DNA of 64,000 bases from Desulfuromusa sp. (GTDB taxonomy: Bacteria > Desulfobacterota > Desulfuromonadia > Desulfuromonadales > Geopsychrobacteraceae): assembly GCA_029933365.1 (NCBI GenBank), contig JAOZOH010000002.1, forward strand, positions 1-64,000, in the 5' to 3' direction. The notes beneath the pieces were generated by a model. The model searched no databases. It saw only the letters and a program-made list of their open reading frames with translations, and had not been told where the DNA came from. Positions 51,254 to 61,254 of this stretch are shown one piece after another. The position numbers were made by a program, and so were the translations under genes. Every line of letters begins with the position of its first letter. Positions within the stretch are counted from its first letter, which is position 1.

Positions 51254-52738
51254 ATGGAAGAACTGAATGAATTGTTGCAACAGCGGCGTGCCAAAGTTGA
51301 GAGTTATCAAGCTGATGGCATTAACCCTTTTGCCAATGATTTTGTGGTAACGCATAATGCGCTACAGATACTTGAGGTGCACGCCTCTGATGACAAGCAA
51401 AAACTGGAAGAAACGGAAGTCACTTATCGTATCGGTGGCCGAATTATGGCGCTCCGTGATTTTGGTAAAGCTGCATTTGTGCAGCTACAGGATGGCAGTG
51501 GACGGATTCAACTATACGTAGCACGTAATCAGGTAGGTGAGGAGGCTTTCGAACAATTCAAGAAATTTGACATCGGTGATATTGTCGGAATTTCTGGTTC
51601 TCCCTTTCGCACCAAAACTGATGAACTTTCGTTGCGCGCCGCTGAGATTCGGTTGCTGACGAAATCACTTCTGCCTCTGCCTGAAAAATGGCACGGGTTA
51701 ACCGATGTAGAAACCCGTTATCGTCAACGTTATCTCGATCTGATAGTTAATCCCGATGTGCGTGAAGTATTTCGTAAACGGAGCCGGATTGTTAGCCTGA
51801 TCCGTGAATACATGCTTGATGGCGACTATCTGGAAGTTGAGACGCCAATGATGCACCAGATTGCTGGAGGTGCGACCGCTAAACCTTTTGTAACTCATCA
51901 TAATACGCTGAAGATGGATCTGTTTCTGCGGATTGCACCTGAGCTCTATTTGAAGCGCCTGGTTGTCGGTGGCTTTGATCGCGTTTTTGAGATCAACCGT
52001 AATTTCCGTAATGAAGGGATTTCAATCCAGCACAATCCCGAATTTACCATGATGGAATTTTACCGGGCCTATGCAACTTACGATGACATGATGGACTTTA
52101 CTGAAGAATTGATTTGCCATGTGACAAATCAGGTTTGTGGCAGTTTAGTTATCCCATATGGAGAAAAAGAAGTTGATCTGACCCCTCCGTGGGATCGCCT
52201 CACCCTGAAGGAGTCGATTGCCAAGTATGGTGCTGTTGAAATGACGGTTCTGGCAGATCGTAATCAAGCATTTACATATGCGCAATCGCTTGGATTAGAG
52301 TTGGATGACAGAATCGGTCACGGTAAACTGCTGGCAGAAATTTTTGATGAGGTGGTTGAGCCAAAGCTCTGGCAACCAACTTTTATTACCGAATATCCAA
52401 CTGAAATCTCGCCGTTATCGCGTAAAAATGACCAGGATCCCGATGTGGTTGATCGGTTTGAGTTGTTTATTGTTGGCCGCGAGTTGGCCAATGCTTTTTC
52501 TGAGCTAAATGATCCATTGGATCAGAAAGAGCGTTTTCTCCAGCAACTTAAAGAAAAGGAAGCCGGGGATGAAGAAGCTCATGGAATGGACGAAGATTAC
52601 ATCCGGGCTCTCGAGTATGGACTGCCGCCAACGGCAGGTGAGGGGATTGGGATAGATCGACTGGTGATGTTGCTGACCAACTCTGCTTCAATCCGTGATG
52701 TCATTTTATTTCCTCAATTACGCCCAGAAATCAGCTAA
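51254..52738 (+). CDS. lysS: Lysyl-tRNA synthetase, class II
   Basis: LysS charges tRNA-Lys. Started at ATG 51254 (AAGGA nine bases before) it has 494 residues. The N-terminal OB fold (about 55-150) binds the anticodon. The class II motifs are [12 protein letters not shown] and [14 protein letters not shown] (motif 1 area), [22 protein letters not shown] (motif 2), and [13 protein letters not shown] (motif 3). It is followed at 52760 by the lol genes, an order I recall from Geobacter relatives. Confidence 0.96.
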   Translation: MEELNELLQQRRAKVESYQADGINPFANDFVVTHNALQILEVHASDDKQKLEETEVTYRIGGRIMALRDFGKAAFVQLQDGSGRIQLYVARNQVGEEAFEQFKKFDIGDIVGISGSPFRTKTDELSLRAAEIRLLTKSLLPLPEKWHGLTDVETRYRQRYLDLIVNPDVREVFRKRSRIVSLIREYMLDGDYLEVETPMMHQIAGGATAKPFVTHHNTLKMDLFLRIAPELYLKRLVVGGFDRVFEINRNFRNEGISIQHNPEFTMMEFYRAYATYDDMMDFTEELICHVTNQVCGSLVIPYGEKEVDLTPPWDRLTLKESIAKYGAVEMTVLADRNQAFTYAQSLGLELDDRIGHGKLLAEIFDEVVEPKLWQPTFITEYPTEISPLSRKNDQDPDVVDRFELFIVGRELANAFSELNDPLDQKERFLQQLKEKEAGDEEAHGMDEDYIRALEYGLPPTAGEGIGIDRLVMLLTNSASIRDVILFPQLRPEIS

Positions 52739-52759
52739 TTCCAACTGCGACGGATAACA

Positions 52760-54010
52760 ATGTCTTACGAATGGTTTATCAGCCTCCGCTATTTACGTGC
52801 CAAGCGGAAGCAAACCTTTATCTCAGTGATATCTTTTATCTCGATTGCCGGGGTGACCCTTGGAGTCGCAGCACTGATTCTGGTTCTGGCGGTGATGAGT
52901 GGTTTTACCGATGGGGTACGCCATCAGATTCTTGGTAATGTGCCACATGTATTGATCCAGCGCTTTGGTGAGGGGATTGAGAATCCTCAGGAGTTGGTCG
53001 AAGCAGCAAAACAGACGCCACATGTCCTTTCTGCATCACCCTTTGTCTCTAAAGAAGCAATGTTGCTATCCAAGGGGAATGTATCGGCAGTCAGTGTTAA
53101 AGGGATCGAAGCGGAGCATAAAATCTTTTCTCAAGCGTTACTGACTCTGGATGGACAACCAGCGACTGAACAGTTTTTTAATACGAAAGCTGAGAGACCT
53201 GGAATTATTATTGGCCTTGATACTGCAAGCAGCCTGGGTGTTGCGGTTGGTGACTCTATCAACGTCATTCCTCCATTATTCACCATGACCCCTTTTGGGA
53301 TGATCCCCAAAATGAAGCCATTTCAGGTTGTTGCTATTTTTGAAAAACAGAGTAGCTTGGTTGACAGTTTTTACGCTTATATTCCTTTGGCAGTTGCGCA
53401 GCATTTTTTTGATTTAGAAGGAATTGTCAGTGGTGTGGAACTTGAAGTTGATCGATATGAGCAAGCTCCTCAAGTCGCAGATACTCTGAGTACCCAGTTT
53501 GTTTTTCCCACCGTTATTCGCCCTTGGCAAAGTATTTATGGCTCTTTTCTATCAGCACTTAAATTGGAAAAGTTAGGTCTGTTTATTATTCTGGGTATTA
53601 TTGTCCTGGTTGCCGCCTTCAATATTGCGACGACTCTGATTATGGTGGTCATGGAAAAAAATCGTGATATTGCTATTCTTCGGGCTATGGGTGCCAATGC
53701 GCGCAGTATTATGAAAATATTTGTGATGGAAGGTTTTATCGTTGGCACAATGGGGACGGGTCTAGGGACGGCATTAGGTGTTTTCCTGGCAACTTATGCC
53801 GATGTCACAATTAAGTTTCTCGAACGTACCTTTGGCATCCGAATTTTTGATCAGGCCGTTTATGGGATGGAACACTTCCCTTCAGAAATTGTAATCAGTG
53901 ATGTGGTTATTGTTATGGTGATGGCAATGACTATTTGTCTTCTGGCAACAATCTATCCGGCCTGGCGAGCTTCACGCATGGATCCTACCGAGGCGCTCCG
54001 TTATGAATGA
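52760..54010 (+). CDS. lolC: Lipoprotein-releasing ABC transporter permease
   Basis: LolC/LolE releases lipoproteins from the inner membrane to LolA. The 416-residue protein has one membrane helix near the start (about 25-48, family-typical FISVISFISIAGVTLGVAALILVLAVMSG in parts), a large periplasmic domain, and three more helices in the last 150 residues. An FtsX-type core (AAFNIATTLIMVVMEKNRDIAILRAMGA) lies among these. Only one such permease is present, as usual outside the gamma-proteobacteria. A hairpin repeat separates it from lolD. Confidence 0.93.
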   Translation: MSYEWFISLRYLRAKRKQTFISVISFISIAGVTLGVAALILVLAVMSGFTDGVRHQILGNVPHVLIQRFGEGIENPQELVEAAKQTPHVLSASPFVSKEAMLLSKGNVSAVSVKGIEAEHKIFSQALLTLDGQPATEQFFNTKAERPGIIIGLDTASSLGVAVGDSINVIPPLFTMTPFGMIPKMKPFQVVAIFEKQSSLVDSFYAYIPLAVAQHFFDLEGIVSGVELEVDRYEQAPQVADTLSTQFVFPTVIRPWQSIYGSFLSALKLEKLGLFIILGIIVLVAAFNIATTLIMVVMEKNRDIAILRAMGANARSIMKIFVMEGFIVGTMGTGLGTALGVFLATYADVTIKFLERTFGIRIFDQAVYGMEHFPSEIVISDVVIVMVMAMTICLLATIYPAWRASRMDPTEALRYE

Positions 54011-54133
54011 TGGCGTCGCAAAAAGTCCGACCTCCGGTGTTGCAGCAGTTTTTCAAGATCTCGACATACATATGTATGCCTTCGCTCTTGAAAAACCACT
54101 ATGCCTTGGTGATCGAAATTTTTGCTTAGCCAT
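54009..54133. repeat. About 125-bp hairpin repeat between lolC and lolD (family copy 3)
   Basis: GATGGCGTCGCAAAAAGTCCG begins inside the lolC stop codon and TTTTTGCTTAGCCATTT ends the unit, 22 bases before the lolD start. The centre TTTTTCAAGATCTCGACATA and TATGCCTTGG matches the other copies with a few changes. Confidence 0.85.
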
Positions 54134-54154
54134 TTGTGTGGGTGTGAGATCATT

Positions 54155-54847
54155 ATGAATGATGTGGCAATGATTGAAGTATCCGCATTGGGCAAAAGTT
54201 TTATGACCCCTGGCGGTGTTATTGAAGTTCTTCGTGGTGTTAATCTGAAAATCTGTGCTGGTGAACGGGTTGCTGTTGTTGGAACTTCCGGTGCGGGAAA
54301 AACCACACTGATGCATATTCTTGGAGGATTAGATCATCCAACTTCTGGTGAAGTATTGTTTGAGGGGGACAGCCTTTTTGCGTTACGTGGTGCCGAACTC
54401 GATGCTTTCCGCAATCGCACCGTTGGTTTTGTGTTTCAATTTCATCAGTTGCTACCCGAATTTACCGCTTTAGAAAACGTCATGATGCCCCTTTTGATTG
54501 GTGGCAGCAGGCGAACTGCTGCTGCGCAGAAAGCTACCGCAATTTTGGCAGAAGTTGGTTTAGAGCATCGATTGACTCACAAGCCGGGAGCTCTGTCAGG
54601 TGGAGAACAACAGCGGGTCGCTATTGCTCGTGCTCTGATTCGTGAACCGCGGTTACTGTTGGCAGATGAGCCGACTGGGAACTTGGACAGCCGTATCTCT
54701 GATGAAATCATGTTGTTGCTCAACCGGATGCATCAGGTTCGTGGCCTGACAATGATCATTGTCACCCATAATATTGCTCTGGCAAATAGCCTTGATCGGA
54801 CCCTGCGGATCGAAGACGGTATTCTTGCTGGTGATAATTTAAATTGA
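54155..54847 (+). CDS. lolD: Lipoprotein-releasing ABC transporter ATPase
   Basis: LolD powers LolC. Started at ATG 54155 the product has 230 residues; an in-frame codon at 54122 lies in repeat sequence. Motifs are Walker [13 protein letters not shown], the Q-loop in [21 protein letters not shown], the signature [15 protein letters not shown], and Walker [14 protein letters not shown] with the H-loop VTHN. It is followed by bamA. Confidence 0.95.
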   Translation: MNDVAMIEVSALGKSFMTPGGVIEVLRGVNLKICAGERVAVVGTSGAGKTTLMHILGGLDHPTSGEVLFEGDSLFALRGAELDAFRNRTVGFVFQFHQLLPEFTALENVMMPLLIGGSRRTAAAQKATAILAEVGLEHRLTHKPGALSGGEQQRVAIARALIREPRLLLADEPTGNLDSRISDEIMLLLNRMHQVRGLTMIIVTHNIALANSLDRTLRIEDGILAGDNLN

Positions 54848-54908
54848 TGTTCTCATTGCTATTTTCTATAATTACGATTTCATTATTTTTCTATGCTGAG
54901 GGTTGCAG

Positions 54909-57146
54909 ATGTTGAAGAAATTAATATTAACACTTTTTTTCTTATGTATTGCAGCGTTTGCTACTGCTCAAGATTTTACGGTTGCTGACATCCAAATTGA
55001 GGGGAATAGCCGGATTGAAACATCTTCAGTCATGGCATCTATCTCTATCAAGCCAGGTGATTCAATTTCACTGGATGATGTAGATCAGGCTATGCACAGT
55101 CTCTTTGCCTTAGATCGGTTCGATGATATTTCTGCAGAGCTGACTGAGGTGCAGGGAGCTAAAATACTTACTTTTGTCGTTCACGAACTCCCTTTGATCC
55201 GGCGCATCGAATTTTCTGGAAACGATGAACTCTCCAAAGAAAAATTACGGCCCTTAGTGAAAATGAGAACCCCTTCAATCTATAGTCGAACAAAGGTTGA
55301 GGAAAGTATTCAGGAGATCAAAAATGCCTATATTGAAGATGGTTATCACGCAGTTAAAATAGTACCTGATCTGGAATCTGACCCTAAAAACGAGGCCACG
55401 CTCACTTTCAAAATTATTGAGGGGAAGCAGGTCCTGATCCATGAAATTAAGTTTGTTGGGAACACGATTTTCGACAAAGGAGACCTGCTTAAAAAAATAG
55501 AAACCAAGGAACGCTGGTTCCTTTCCTGGCTCACGGATCGTGGTGCTTATCTTAAAGATACTATGGATCTGGATATAGAAAGAATCAAAGCTGCATATCA
55601 CGATGAAGGTTATCAGGATGTCAAGGTGAAACCGGCTGAGGTGACCCTGATCAAAGATAAATATCTGGACATCCTGATTGAAATTGACGAAGGGGCGCAA
55701 TACACCGTTGGAACACTTAAGGTCTCTGGTGATCTGATGCTTGCAGAGGAAAAATTACTGCCGTTGGTCAAACTACAGCCTGGTGATATCTTTAGCCGCT
55801 CAGAATTGCGTGATAGTATTTTAGCGCTGACAGATTTGTATGCAGACAGTGGCTATGCTTATGCAAATGTGGCACCCTTGACGAAGAAGGATAAAAAACG
55901 ACACGTGATTGACCTGAACCTTGAAGTTGAACAGGGAATCCAGGTTTTTGTTGAGCGGATTGAGGTCAGTGGTAATACAAAAACTCGGGACAAGGTTATT
56001 CGTCGGGAAATCCCTCTTTTGGAAGGGGATCGCTTCAGCGCCAGAAGGGTCAAGGATACAAAGCGTAGAGTGCGCAACCTGGGATTTTTCGATGAGGTCA
56101 ATGTAACCAATAAACCGGGTTCTGAAGAGAGTAAAACGGTTCTTGATGTCGAGGTTAAAGAGAAACCCACCGGAACTTTTTCAATCGGGCTCGGTTATTC
56201 TTCGGCTGACAAACTGATGGCTCAAGGGTCAATTTCTCAAGATAATTTTATGGGCTATGGGGTTCGTCTCAACTTGAGTGGTTCTTTTGGTTCAACCAGT
56301 ACAACTTACTCTCTGGGGATAAGTGACCCGCACTTTCTCGATACCAATTGGCTATTGGGGGGAGAAGTCTACAAATCAGAGCGGGAATATGATGAATATG
56401 ACGATCATCGCACTGGTGGATCAATTCGTGCCGGTCATCCCGTATCGAGAAAATCTAAGGTTTATTTGACTTATCGTTATGAGCAACAGGAAGTTTTAAA
56501 TGTTGCCGCAAGTGTTCCTGTGGATGACCCATCGATATATGCTCATGAATCGACTCTCTCTTCGATAACAACGGAATGGATTCGCAATAGTACCGATTAC
56601 TATCAGGATCCGAGTCGTGGAGGTATTACTAAGCTGAGTCTTGAATACGCGGGCCTTGGTGGTACCCAAGATTTTGTTAAGTCCATTGTTGAACATCGAC
56701 ATTTTTTCCCGCTGTTCTGGGGGACCGTGTTTTCGATCCATGGTGAGCTTGGTTATGTTGTGTCGACAAACGATGAGGATGTTCCAATTACTGAAAGATT
56801 CTTCTTAGGGGGAATTCGTACCCTGCGGGGGTTTGAGAATCGAGAGGTGGGGCCAATAGATGAGAATGGTTACTATATTGGCGGTGAAAAAATGGGATAT
56901 TTTAATTTTGAGTATTTATTTCCGCTTTACAAAGATCTTGGCTTAAAGGGGGTGCTATTTTACGATACTGGCAACGTCTGGACAGATGATGATCAATACT
57001 TCTCTGATATGCGTAATAGTGTCGGGGCAGGAATCCGCTGGCAGAGCCCGATGGGGCCATTACGCTTTGAATGGGGGTATAATCTGTCCCCACGGGATAA
57101 TGAAAAACAATCGATATTTGAATTTACCATAGGAAAAGCCTTTTAA
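54909..57146 (+). CDS. bamA: Outer membrane protein assembly factor BamA
   Basis: BamA folds beta-barrel proteins into the outer membrane. Started at ATG 54909 (GAGGG six bases before) it has 745 residues and a signal peptide ending AFATA-QDF. Five POTRA repeats (about 22-420) are visible by returning FxGNxxxxxxxL patterns (VEVSGNTKTRDKVIRREIPL). The barrel domain follows, with FLGGIRTLRGFENREVGP (conserved RGF loop) and the C-terminal aromatic signal ending in Phe. It starts the series bamA-ompH-lpxD-fabZ-lpxA, a classic envelope operon. Confidence 0.95.
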   Translation: MLKKLILTLFFLCIAAFATAQDFTVADIQIEGNSRIETSSVMASISIKPGDSISLDDVDQAMHSLFALDRFDDISAELTEVQGAKILTFVVHELPLIRRIEFSGNDELSKEKLRPLVKMRTPSIYSRTKVEESIQEIKNAYIEDGYHAVKIVPDLESDPKNEATLTFKIIEGKQVLIHEIKFVGNTIFDKGDLLKKIETKERWFLSWLTDRGAYLKDTMDLDIERIKAAYHDEGYQDVKVKPAEVTLIKDKYLDILIEIDEGAQYTVGTLKVSGDLMLAEEKLLPLVKLQPGDIFSRSELRDSILALTDLYADSGYAYANVAPLTKKDKKRHVIDLNLEVEQGIQVFVERIEVSGNTKTRDKVIRREIPLLEGDRFSARRVKDTKRRVRNLGFFDEVNVTNKPGSEESKTVLDVEVKEKPTGTFSIGLGYSSADKLMAQGSISQDNFMGYGVRLNLSGSFGSTSTTYSLGISDPHFLDTNWLLGGEVYKSEREYDEYDDHRTGGSIRAGHPVSRKSKVYLTYRYEQQEVLNVAASVPVDDPSIYAHESTLSSITTEWIRNSTDYYQDPSRGGITKLSLEYAGLGGTQDFVKSIVEHRHFFPLFWGTVFSIHGELGYVVSTNDEDVPITERFFLGGIRTLRGFENREVGPIDENGYYIGGEKMGYFNFEYLFPLYKDLGLKGVLFYDTGNVWTDDDQYFSDMRNSVGAGIRWQSPMGPLRFEWGYNLSPRDNEKQSIFEFTIGKAF

Positions 57147-57169
57147 AAACGTCCTTCTAGGAGAAAATC

Positions 57170-57679
57170 ATGAAAAGAATTATTGTTGTTTTGTTCGCTT
57201 TACTTTTACTTGCTGTTCCTGCTTTTGCTGCAACAAAAATAGCTTATGTTGACTTACAGAAAGCACTGAATCTTTCTAAGGCAGGTGCCGCAGCAAAAGC
57301 CGATATTGCTGCACAGGCAAAAGAATATGAAAACGAGTTTAAAATCAAACAGGGTGAATTTTTGAAGTTAAAAGGGGAGCTGGAAAAACAGGCCGATCTT
57401 CTTTCTGAAAGTGCAAAAACAGAGAAAATCAAAGAGTATCAGACGAGAGTTGCTGAGCTACAAAAATTTAAAAATGATGCGCAACGTAAGCTCCAGCAAG
57501 AAGATTCAAAGCTTACCCAGTCGATTATTAAAGACCTGACAAAAATATTACAAGAATTTGGCAAGGATGGTGGCTATACGATGATTGTTGAAAGGAGTGA
57601 GGGAGGTGTCGTTTACGTCGCTGAAGATGTTGTTGATTTAACCGATAAACTCATCAAGGCTTACGACGCAGGTAAATAG
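57170..57679 (+). CDS. OmpH/Skp-family periplasmic chaperone
   Basis: The 169-residue protein has a signal peptide (AVPAFAA). The OmpH pattern follows, with KIAYVDLQKALNLSKAG at its start, a long charged helical hairpin rich in Lys/Glu/Gln (about 45-125), and a C-terminal GYTMIVERSEGGVVYVAEDVVDLT. Skp-type trimers hold unfolded outer-membrane proteins on their way to BamA, matching its position next to bamA. AGGAGA lies before the ATG. Confidence 0.93.
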   Translation: MKRIIVVLFALLLLAVPAFAATKIAYVDLQKALNLSKAGAAAKADIAAQAKEYENEFKIKQGEFLKLKGELEKQADLLSESAKTEKIKEYQTRVAELQKFKNDAQRKLQQEDSKLTQSIIKDLTKILQEFGKDGGYTMIVERSEGGVVYVAEDVVDLTDKLIKAYDAGK

Positions 57680-57730
57680 AACTCTACTGAATTCACTGAC
57701 ATAATTGAACAGATTATAAAGGATTGTGTT

Positions 57731-58762
57731 ATGGCAACATTGCAACAGTTAGCCGATTTGGTTGGTGGCGAAATTAAGGGAAATGCTGAACTGGACATTT
57801 TCCACGTTGCGCCGATTGACCAAGCAGGGCAGGGGGATATCACCTTTGTCGCCAATCCAAAATATTTGGCGAAACTGGATGTTTGCCAGGCCTCAGCGGT
57901 GATTCTTTCTCCCGGAATAGATGCTCCGGGAAATAATCTGATCATTTGTGAAAATCCTTATCTGGCATTTGCTAAAATCCTTACCTTTCTGCAGGTTCCG
58001 GAGCGACCAGTTAAGGGTATTATGCCAGGAGCCTGGGTTGCTGATTCGGCTGTGATTGATAAAACAGCGACCATTTATCCTGGCTGTGTCATTGGTGATC
58101 GGGTAAGTATTGGCGCTGGCTCAACCTTGTATCCTGGTGTTGTGATTTATGCTGGTGTGACGATTGGTCAGGATTGTTTGCTGCATGCCCAATCTGTCGT
58201 TCGTGAGGGTTGTCGCTTAGGTGATCGGGTTATTTTGCAACCTGCTGTGGTGATTGGCTCTGATGGGTTTGGTTTCGCACCTGATGGCAGCAGTTATTAC
58301 AAAATTCCTCAGGTGGGAACTGTTCTGCTTGAAGATGATGTAGAAATAGGATCCAATAGTTGTATCGATCGGGCTGCCCTCGGAGAGACAGTTATCCGTC
58401 GTGGCACCAAACTCGATAATCTGGTGCAGATCGGCCATAATGTCGAAGTTGGTGAGGATTGTATTCTTGTCTCACAAACTGGGATTGCTGGAAGTTCGAA
58501 AATCGGTAATCACTGTACGTTTGGTGGGCAGGCAGCTATTGCCGGGCATCTGAAAATTGGGGACAATGTCATGATAGGTGGCCGTGGTGGTGCGACTGGT
58601 GATGTTGCCCCTAATCAGATTCTGTCTGGTCTGCCGTTAATGCCGCATAAACAGTGGCTACGTGCAACCATGACATTGCCAAAGCTGCCGGAGATGCGTA
58701 AGGATATGCAAAAAATGAAGAAGCGTCTGGAAGAACTCGAGATGCTGTTGAAGGAGAATTGA
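57731..58762 (+). CDS. lpxD: UDP-3-O-acylglucosamine N-acyltransferase
   Basis: LpxD adds the second 3-hydroxyacyl chain in lipid A synthesis. The 343-residue protein has an N-terminal uridine-binding domain (about 1-100). A left-handed beta-helix of hexapeptide repeats follows (from about 105), including [23 protein letters not shown] (in parts), the catalytic histidine in [15 protein letters not shown], and [16 protein letters not shown] helical C-terminus ends with [12 protein letters not shown]. It overlaps the start of fabZ closely. Confidence 0.96.
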   Translation: MATLQQLADLVGGEIKGNAELDIFHVAPIDQAGQGDITFVANPKYLAKLDVCQASAVILSPGIDAPGNNLIICENPYLAFAKILTFLQVPERPVKGIMPGAWVADSAVIDKTATIYPGCVIGDRVSIGAGSTLYPGVVIYAGVTIGQDCLLHAQSVVREGCRLGDRVILQPAVVIGSDGFGFAPDGSSYYKIPQVGTVLLEDDVEIGSNSCIDRAALGETVIRRGTKLDNLVQIGHNVEVGEDCILVSQTGIAGSSKIGNHCTFGGQAAIAGHLKIGDNVMIGGRGGATGDVAPNQILSGLPLMPHKQWLRATMTLPKLPEMRKDMQKMKKRLEELEMLLKEN

Positions 58763-58764
58763 AA

Positions 58765-59202
58765 ATGATTGTAATGAATATTCAGCAAATTATGAAAACC
58801 CTTCCTCATCGCTACCCTTTTCTTCTGGTTGATCGGCTAGAGGAGGTAGAGGAGGGTGTTAGAGTGCATGGGTTTAAAAATGTTACGGTCAATGAACCAT
58901 TTTTTCAGGGTCATTTTCCCGATCACCCAATTATGCCTGGGGTACTGATTGTTGAAGCCATGGCGCAGGTCGGTGGGGCTTATGTGGCCGTGCTTGATGA
59001 CATTGGAGATGATCAGGTTACCTACTTTGTCGGTATCGACAAGGCGCGTTTCCGTAAGCCTGTTCTGCCCGGTGATGTTCTACGGATGGAGCTGGAGCTA
59101 ATCTCCAGGCGGCGAGGTATATATCAGTTCAAGGGCACTGCTTATGTCGGTGATACCAAGGTTGCTGATGCTGAACTGAAGGCCACTTTTGCAGATAAAT
59201 AA
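58765..59202 (+). CDS. fabZ: 3-hydroxyacyl-ACP dehydratase FabZ
   Basis: FabZ dehydrates 3-hydroxyacyl-ACP in fatty acid synthesis and competes with lipid A synthesis for substrate. Started at ATG 58765 (GAAGGAGA upstream) it has 145 residues; a TTG at 58759 is less likely. Motifs are LPHRYPFLLVDRL, the active site QGHFPDHPIMPGVLIVEAMAQ with His and Glu, and FRKPVLPGDVL. It lies between lpxD and lpxA in the usual order. Confidence 0.96.
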   Translation: MIVMNIQQIMKTLPHRYPFLLVDRLEEVEEGVRVHGFKNVTVNEPFFQGHFPDHPIMPGVLIVEAMAQVGGAYVAVLDDIGDDQVTYFVGIDKARFRKPVLPGDVLRMELELISRRRGIYQFKGTAYVGDTKVADAELKATFADK

Positions 59203-59214
59203 AATGGAGAAATT

Positions 59215-59988
59215 ATGATCCATCAAACGGCAATTATTGCGCCCGGGGCAGAACTTGATTCCACGGTGACGGTCGGTCCTTATGCGGTTATCGGTGAGCA
59301 TGTAAAGATTGGTGCTGGAACAACTGTTGGTCCTCATAGTGTAATTGAAGGGCATACCGAAATTGGATCTGATAACCAGATTTTTCAGTTTGCTTCCATT
59401 GGAGCAATTCCACAGGATCTTAAATTTGCAGGAGAGGTTTCCTATCTAAAAATTGGCGACCGTAACCGAATTCGTGAGTTTGTGACGATCCATCTTGGCA
59501 CAGAAGATGGTGGCGGTATAACGACCGTTGGGAATGATAATCTGATTATGGCTTATGCGCATGTGGCACACGATTGTATTGTTAAAGATCATGTAATCCT
59601 AGCAAATGCAGCAACGTTGGCAGGACATGTTGAAGTTGGTGATTATGCAATTCTTGGTGGTTTGAGTGCGGTGCATCAGTTTGCTCGAGTTGGTTGCCAT
59701 GTGATGGCCAGTGGCGGTTCAATGATTGGCCAGGATGTGGTTCCCTATGCGATTGTTCAAGGTGATCGAGCAAAAGTGGTTGGTTTAAATCTGACCGGGT
59801 TGAAACGGCGCGGTTTTACCAGCGAAGCCTTAAGCAATATCAAAAAGATCTATAAACTTGTGTTTCGTTCCAACCTCAAGTTGGAAGACGCAATCACTGA
59901 GATAGAGAAGCAGTTTGATTCCTCTAAATCGGAGGTTGCAACCTATCTTGATTTTTTGAGGAAAAGTGAGCGTGGCCTGGCACGTTAA
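59215..59988 (+). CDS. lpxA: UDP-N-acetylglucosamine acyltransferase
   Basis: LpxA starts lipid A synthesis by adding 3-hydroxyacyl to UDP-GlcNAc. The 257-residue protein is of standard length. Hexapeptide repeats form most of it. The catalytic histidine is in AYAHVAHDCIV, and the HLGTEDGGGITTVG loop and a helical C-terminus (KRRGFTSEALSNIKKIYKL) follow. TGGAGA precedes the ATG. A terminator-like hairpin lies between it and lpxB. Confidence 0.97.
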   Translation: MIHQTAIIAPGAELDSTVTVGPYAVIGEHVKIGAGTTVGPHSVIEGHTEIGSDNQIFQFASIGAIPQDLKFAGEVSYLKIGDRNRIREFVTIHLGTEDGGGITTVGNDNLIMAYAHVAHDCIVKDHVILANAATLAGHVEVGDYAILGGLSAVHQFARVGCHVMASGGSMIGQDVVPYAIVQGDRAKVVGLNLTGLKRRGFTSEALSNIKKIYKLVFRSNLKLEDAITEIEKQFDSSKSEVATYLDFLRKSERGLAR

Positions 59989-60022
59989 CCATCGCTTTCA
60001 ACTTTATTGGGTAGCAAAGGTT

Positions 60023-60056
60023 GCGAGATCCGTATGGTTCTCGCCTTTTGTTTTTA
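60023..60056 (+). terminator. Candidate weak terminator or attenuator between lpxA and lpxB
   Basis: The stem GCGAGA (60023-60028) / TCTCGC (60039-60044) is followed by CTTTTGTTTTT, 16 bases before the lpxB start at 60072. The short stem argues for partial termination at most. Confidence 0.45.
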
Positions 60057-60071
60057 AGGTCTGTACTTTTT

Positions 60072-61238
60072 ATGCCAAATATTGATACTGGACAGTCCTG
60101 TAAAGTGATGATTGTTGCCGGGGAAGCTTCGGGTGACCTGCATGGCAGCAATTTGATCAGGGCTGCTGCTGAATATCATCCTCAGTTAAGCTTTTATGGT
60201 GTTGGTGGTGATAAAATGCAGGCTGCTGGATGCCGCATTCTTTTCCCTTCCAATGAATTATCGGTCATGGGGGTAGTTGAAGTTGTCCGCCAGTTACCGA
60301 AGATCTTTCACCGATTTCAACAACTTAAGCGGCTTATTCGTGAAACTGAAAAACCTGATTTGTTGATTTTGATTGATTTTCCAGATTTCAATCTGCGGCT
60401 CGCCAAGGTTGCCAAAGCCGCCGGAGTACCAGTTCTGTATTACATCAGCCCCAAGGTCTGGGCCTGGCGCAGTGGTCGGGCAAGAATCATCGCTGATCGG
60501 GTTGACCGTCTGGCGCTGATTTTTCCTTTTGAACCGCAGATTTATGAATCACTAGGTGTAAAAGCTGAGTATGTCGGCAATCCATTACTGGATGAGTTTA
60601 TAGAGAACCAACCACAAGGTCTGTTACGAAACAGCCATGGGATTGAGGCGGAAGAGCAGGTCATTGGAATTTTCCCCGGTAGCCGGAATAGCGAACTGGA
60701 ACATATTTTAGATACCTTGATCGAAACTGCTGAACTTTTACATCAACAAAGGCCTGCTGCGAAATTTTTGTTGCCAGTTGCCCCGTCATTGTCACGCGAT
60801 CTTTTAGAACAGAAATTTACTGCTGCCGGATTACCGGTTCTAATTGTCGAAGAAAATATTTATGAGGTTGCAGCTGCGTGTAACGCAATCTTGACTGTAT
60901 CAGGAACCGTGACATTACAGATAGCCTTGGCTGGAACACCGATGGCCATTCTATACAAGGTAGCACCTTTAAGTTATGCCATCGGTAAGCGTTTAATCAA
61001 AATAGAATATGCCGGGTTGACAAATATTGTTGCAGGACGCGGTGTTGTTCGCGAATTTATTCAGGATGCTGCAGAGCCTGCAGCAATGTCTCGAGAGGTC
61101 TTACGTTTGCTCGAAGATCAAGATTATATTGAAACAATGCGTAGAGACCTGGGTGAGGTTCGACAGTTGCTCGGTGAGCCTGGTTGTTCGGTGCGGGTCG
61201 CCGCTATTGCCGCAGAAATGTGTGCAGCGATTTCTTAG
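60072..61238 (+). CDS. lpxB: Lipid A disaccharide synthase
   Basis: LpxB joins UDP-diacylglucosamine and lipid X. Started at ATG 60072 it has 388 residues; an in-frame codon at 60021 would overlap the hairpin before the gene. Visible blocks are VAGEASGDLHGSNLIRA, YYISPKVWAWRSGRARIIA, FPFEPQIYESLGVKAEYVGNPLLDE (in parts), IFPGSRNSELEHIL and the sugar-nucleotide site VSGTVTLQIALAGTPMAILYK. In Geobacter I recall lpxI/DUF1009-type genes between lpxA and lpxB; none is here, so the LpxH/LpxI step must be encoded elsewhere. Confidence 0.95.
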   Translation: MPNIDTGQSCKVMIVAGEASGDLHGSNLIRAAAEYHPQLSFYGVGGDKMQAAGCRILFPSNELSVMGVVEVVRQLPKIFHRFQQLKRLIRETEKPDLLILIDFPDFNLRLAKVAKAAGVPVLYYISPKVWAWRSGRARIIADRVDRLALIFPFEPQIYESLGVKAEYVGNPLLDEFIENQPQGLLRNSHGIEAEEQVIGIFPGSRNSELEHILDTLIETAELLHQQRPAAKFLLPVAPSLSRDLLEQKFTAAGLPVLIVEENIYEVAAACNAILTVSGTVTLQIALAGTPMAILYKVAPLSYAIGKRLIKIEYAGLTNIVAGRGVVREFIQDAAEPAAMSREVLRLLEDQDYIETMRRDLGEVRQLLGEPGCSVRVAAIAAEMCAAIS

Positions 61239-61254
61239 ACGAGGTTGTTTCGTT

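Noticed and set aside
61027..61254. 76-codon N-terminal extension of msbA
   Set aside because: It is read from inside lpxB in another frame, shows no similarity to the transporter and lacks a ribosome site, while TTG 61255 has one.
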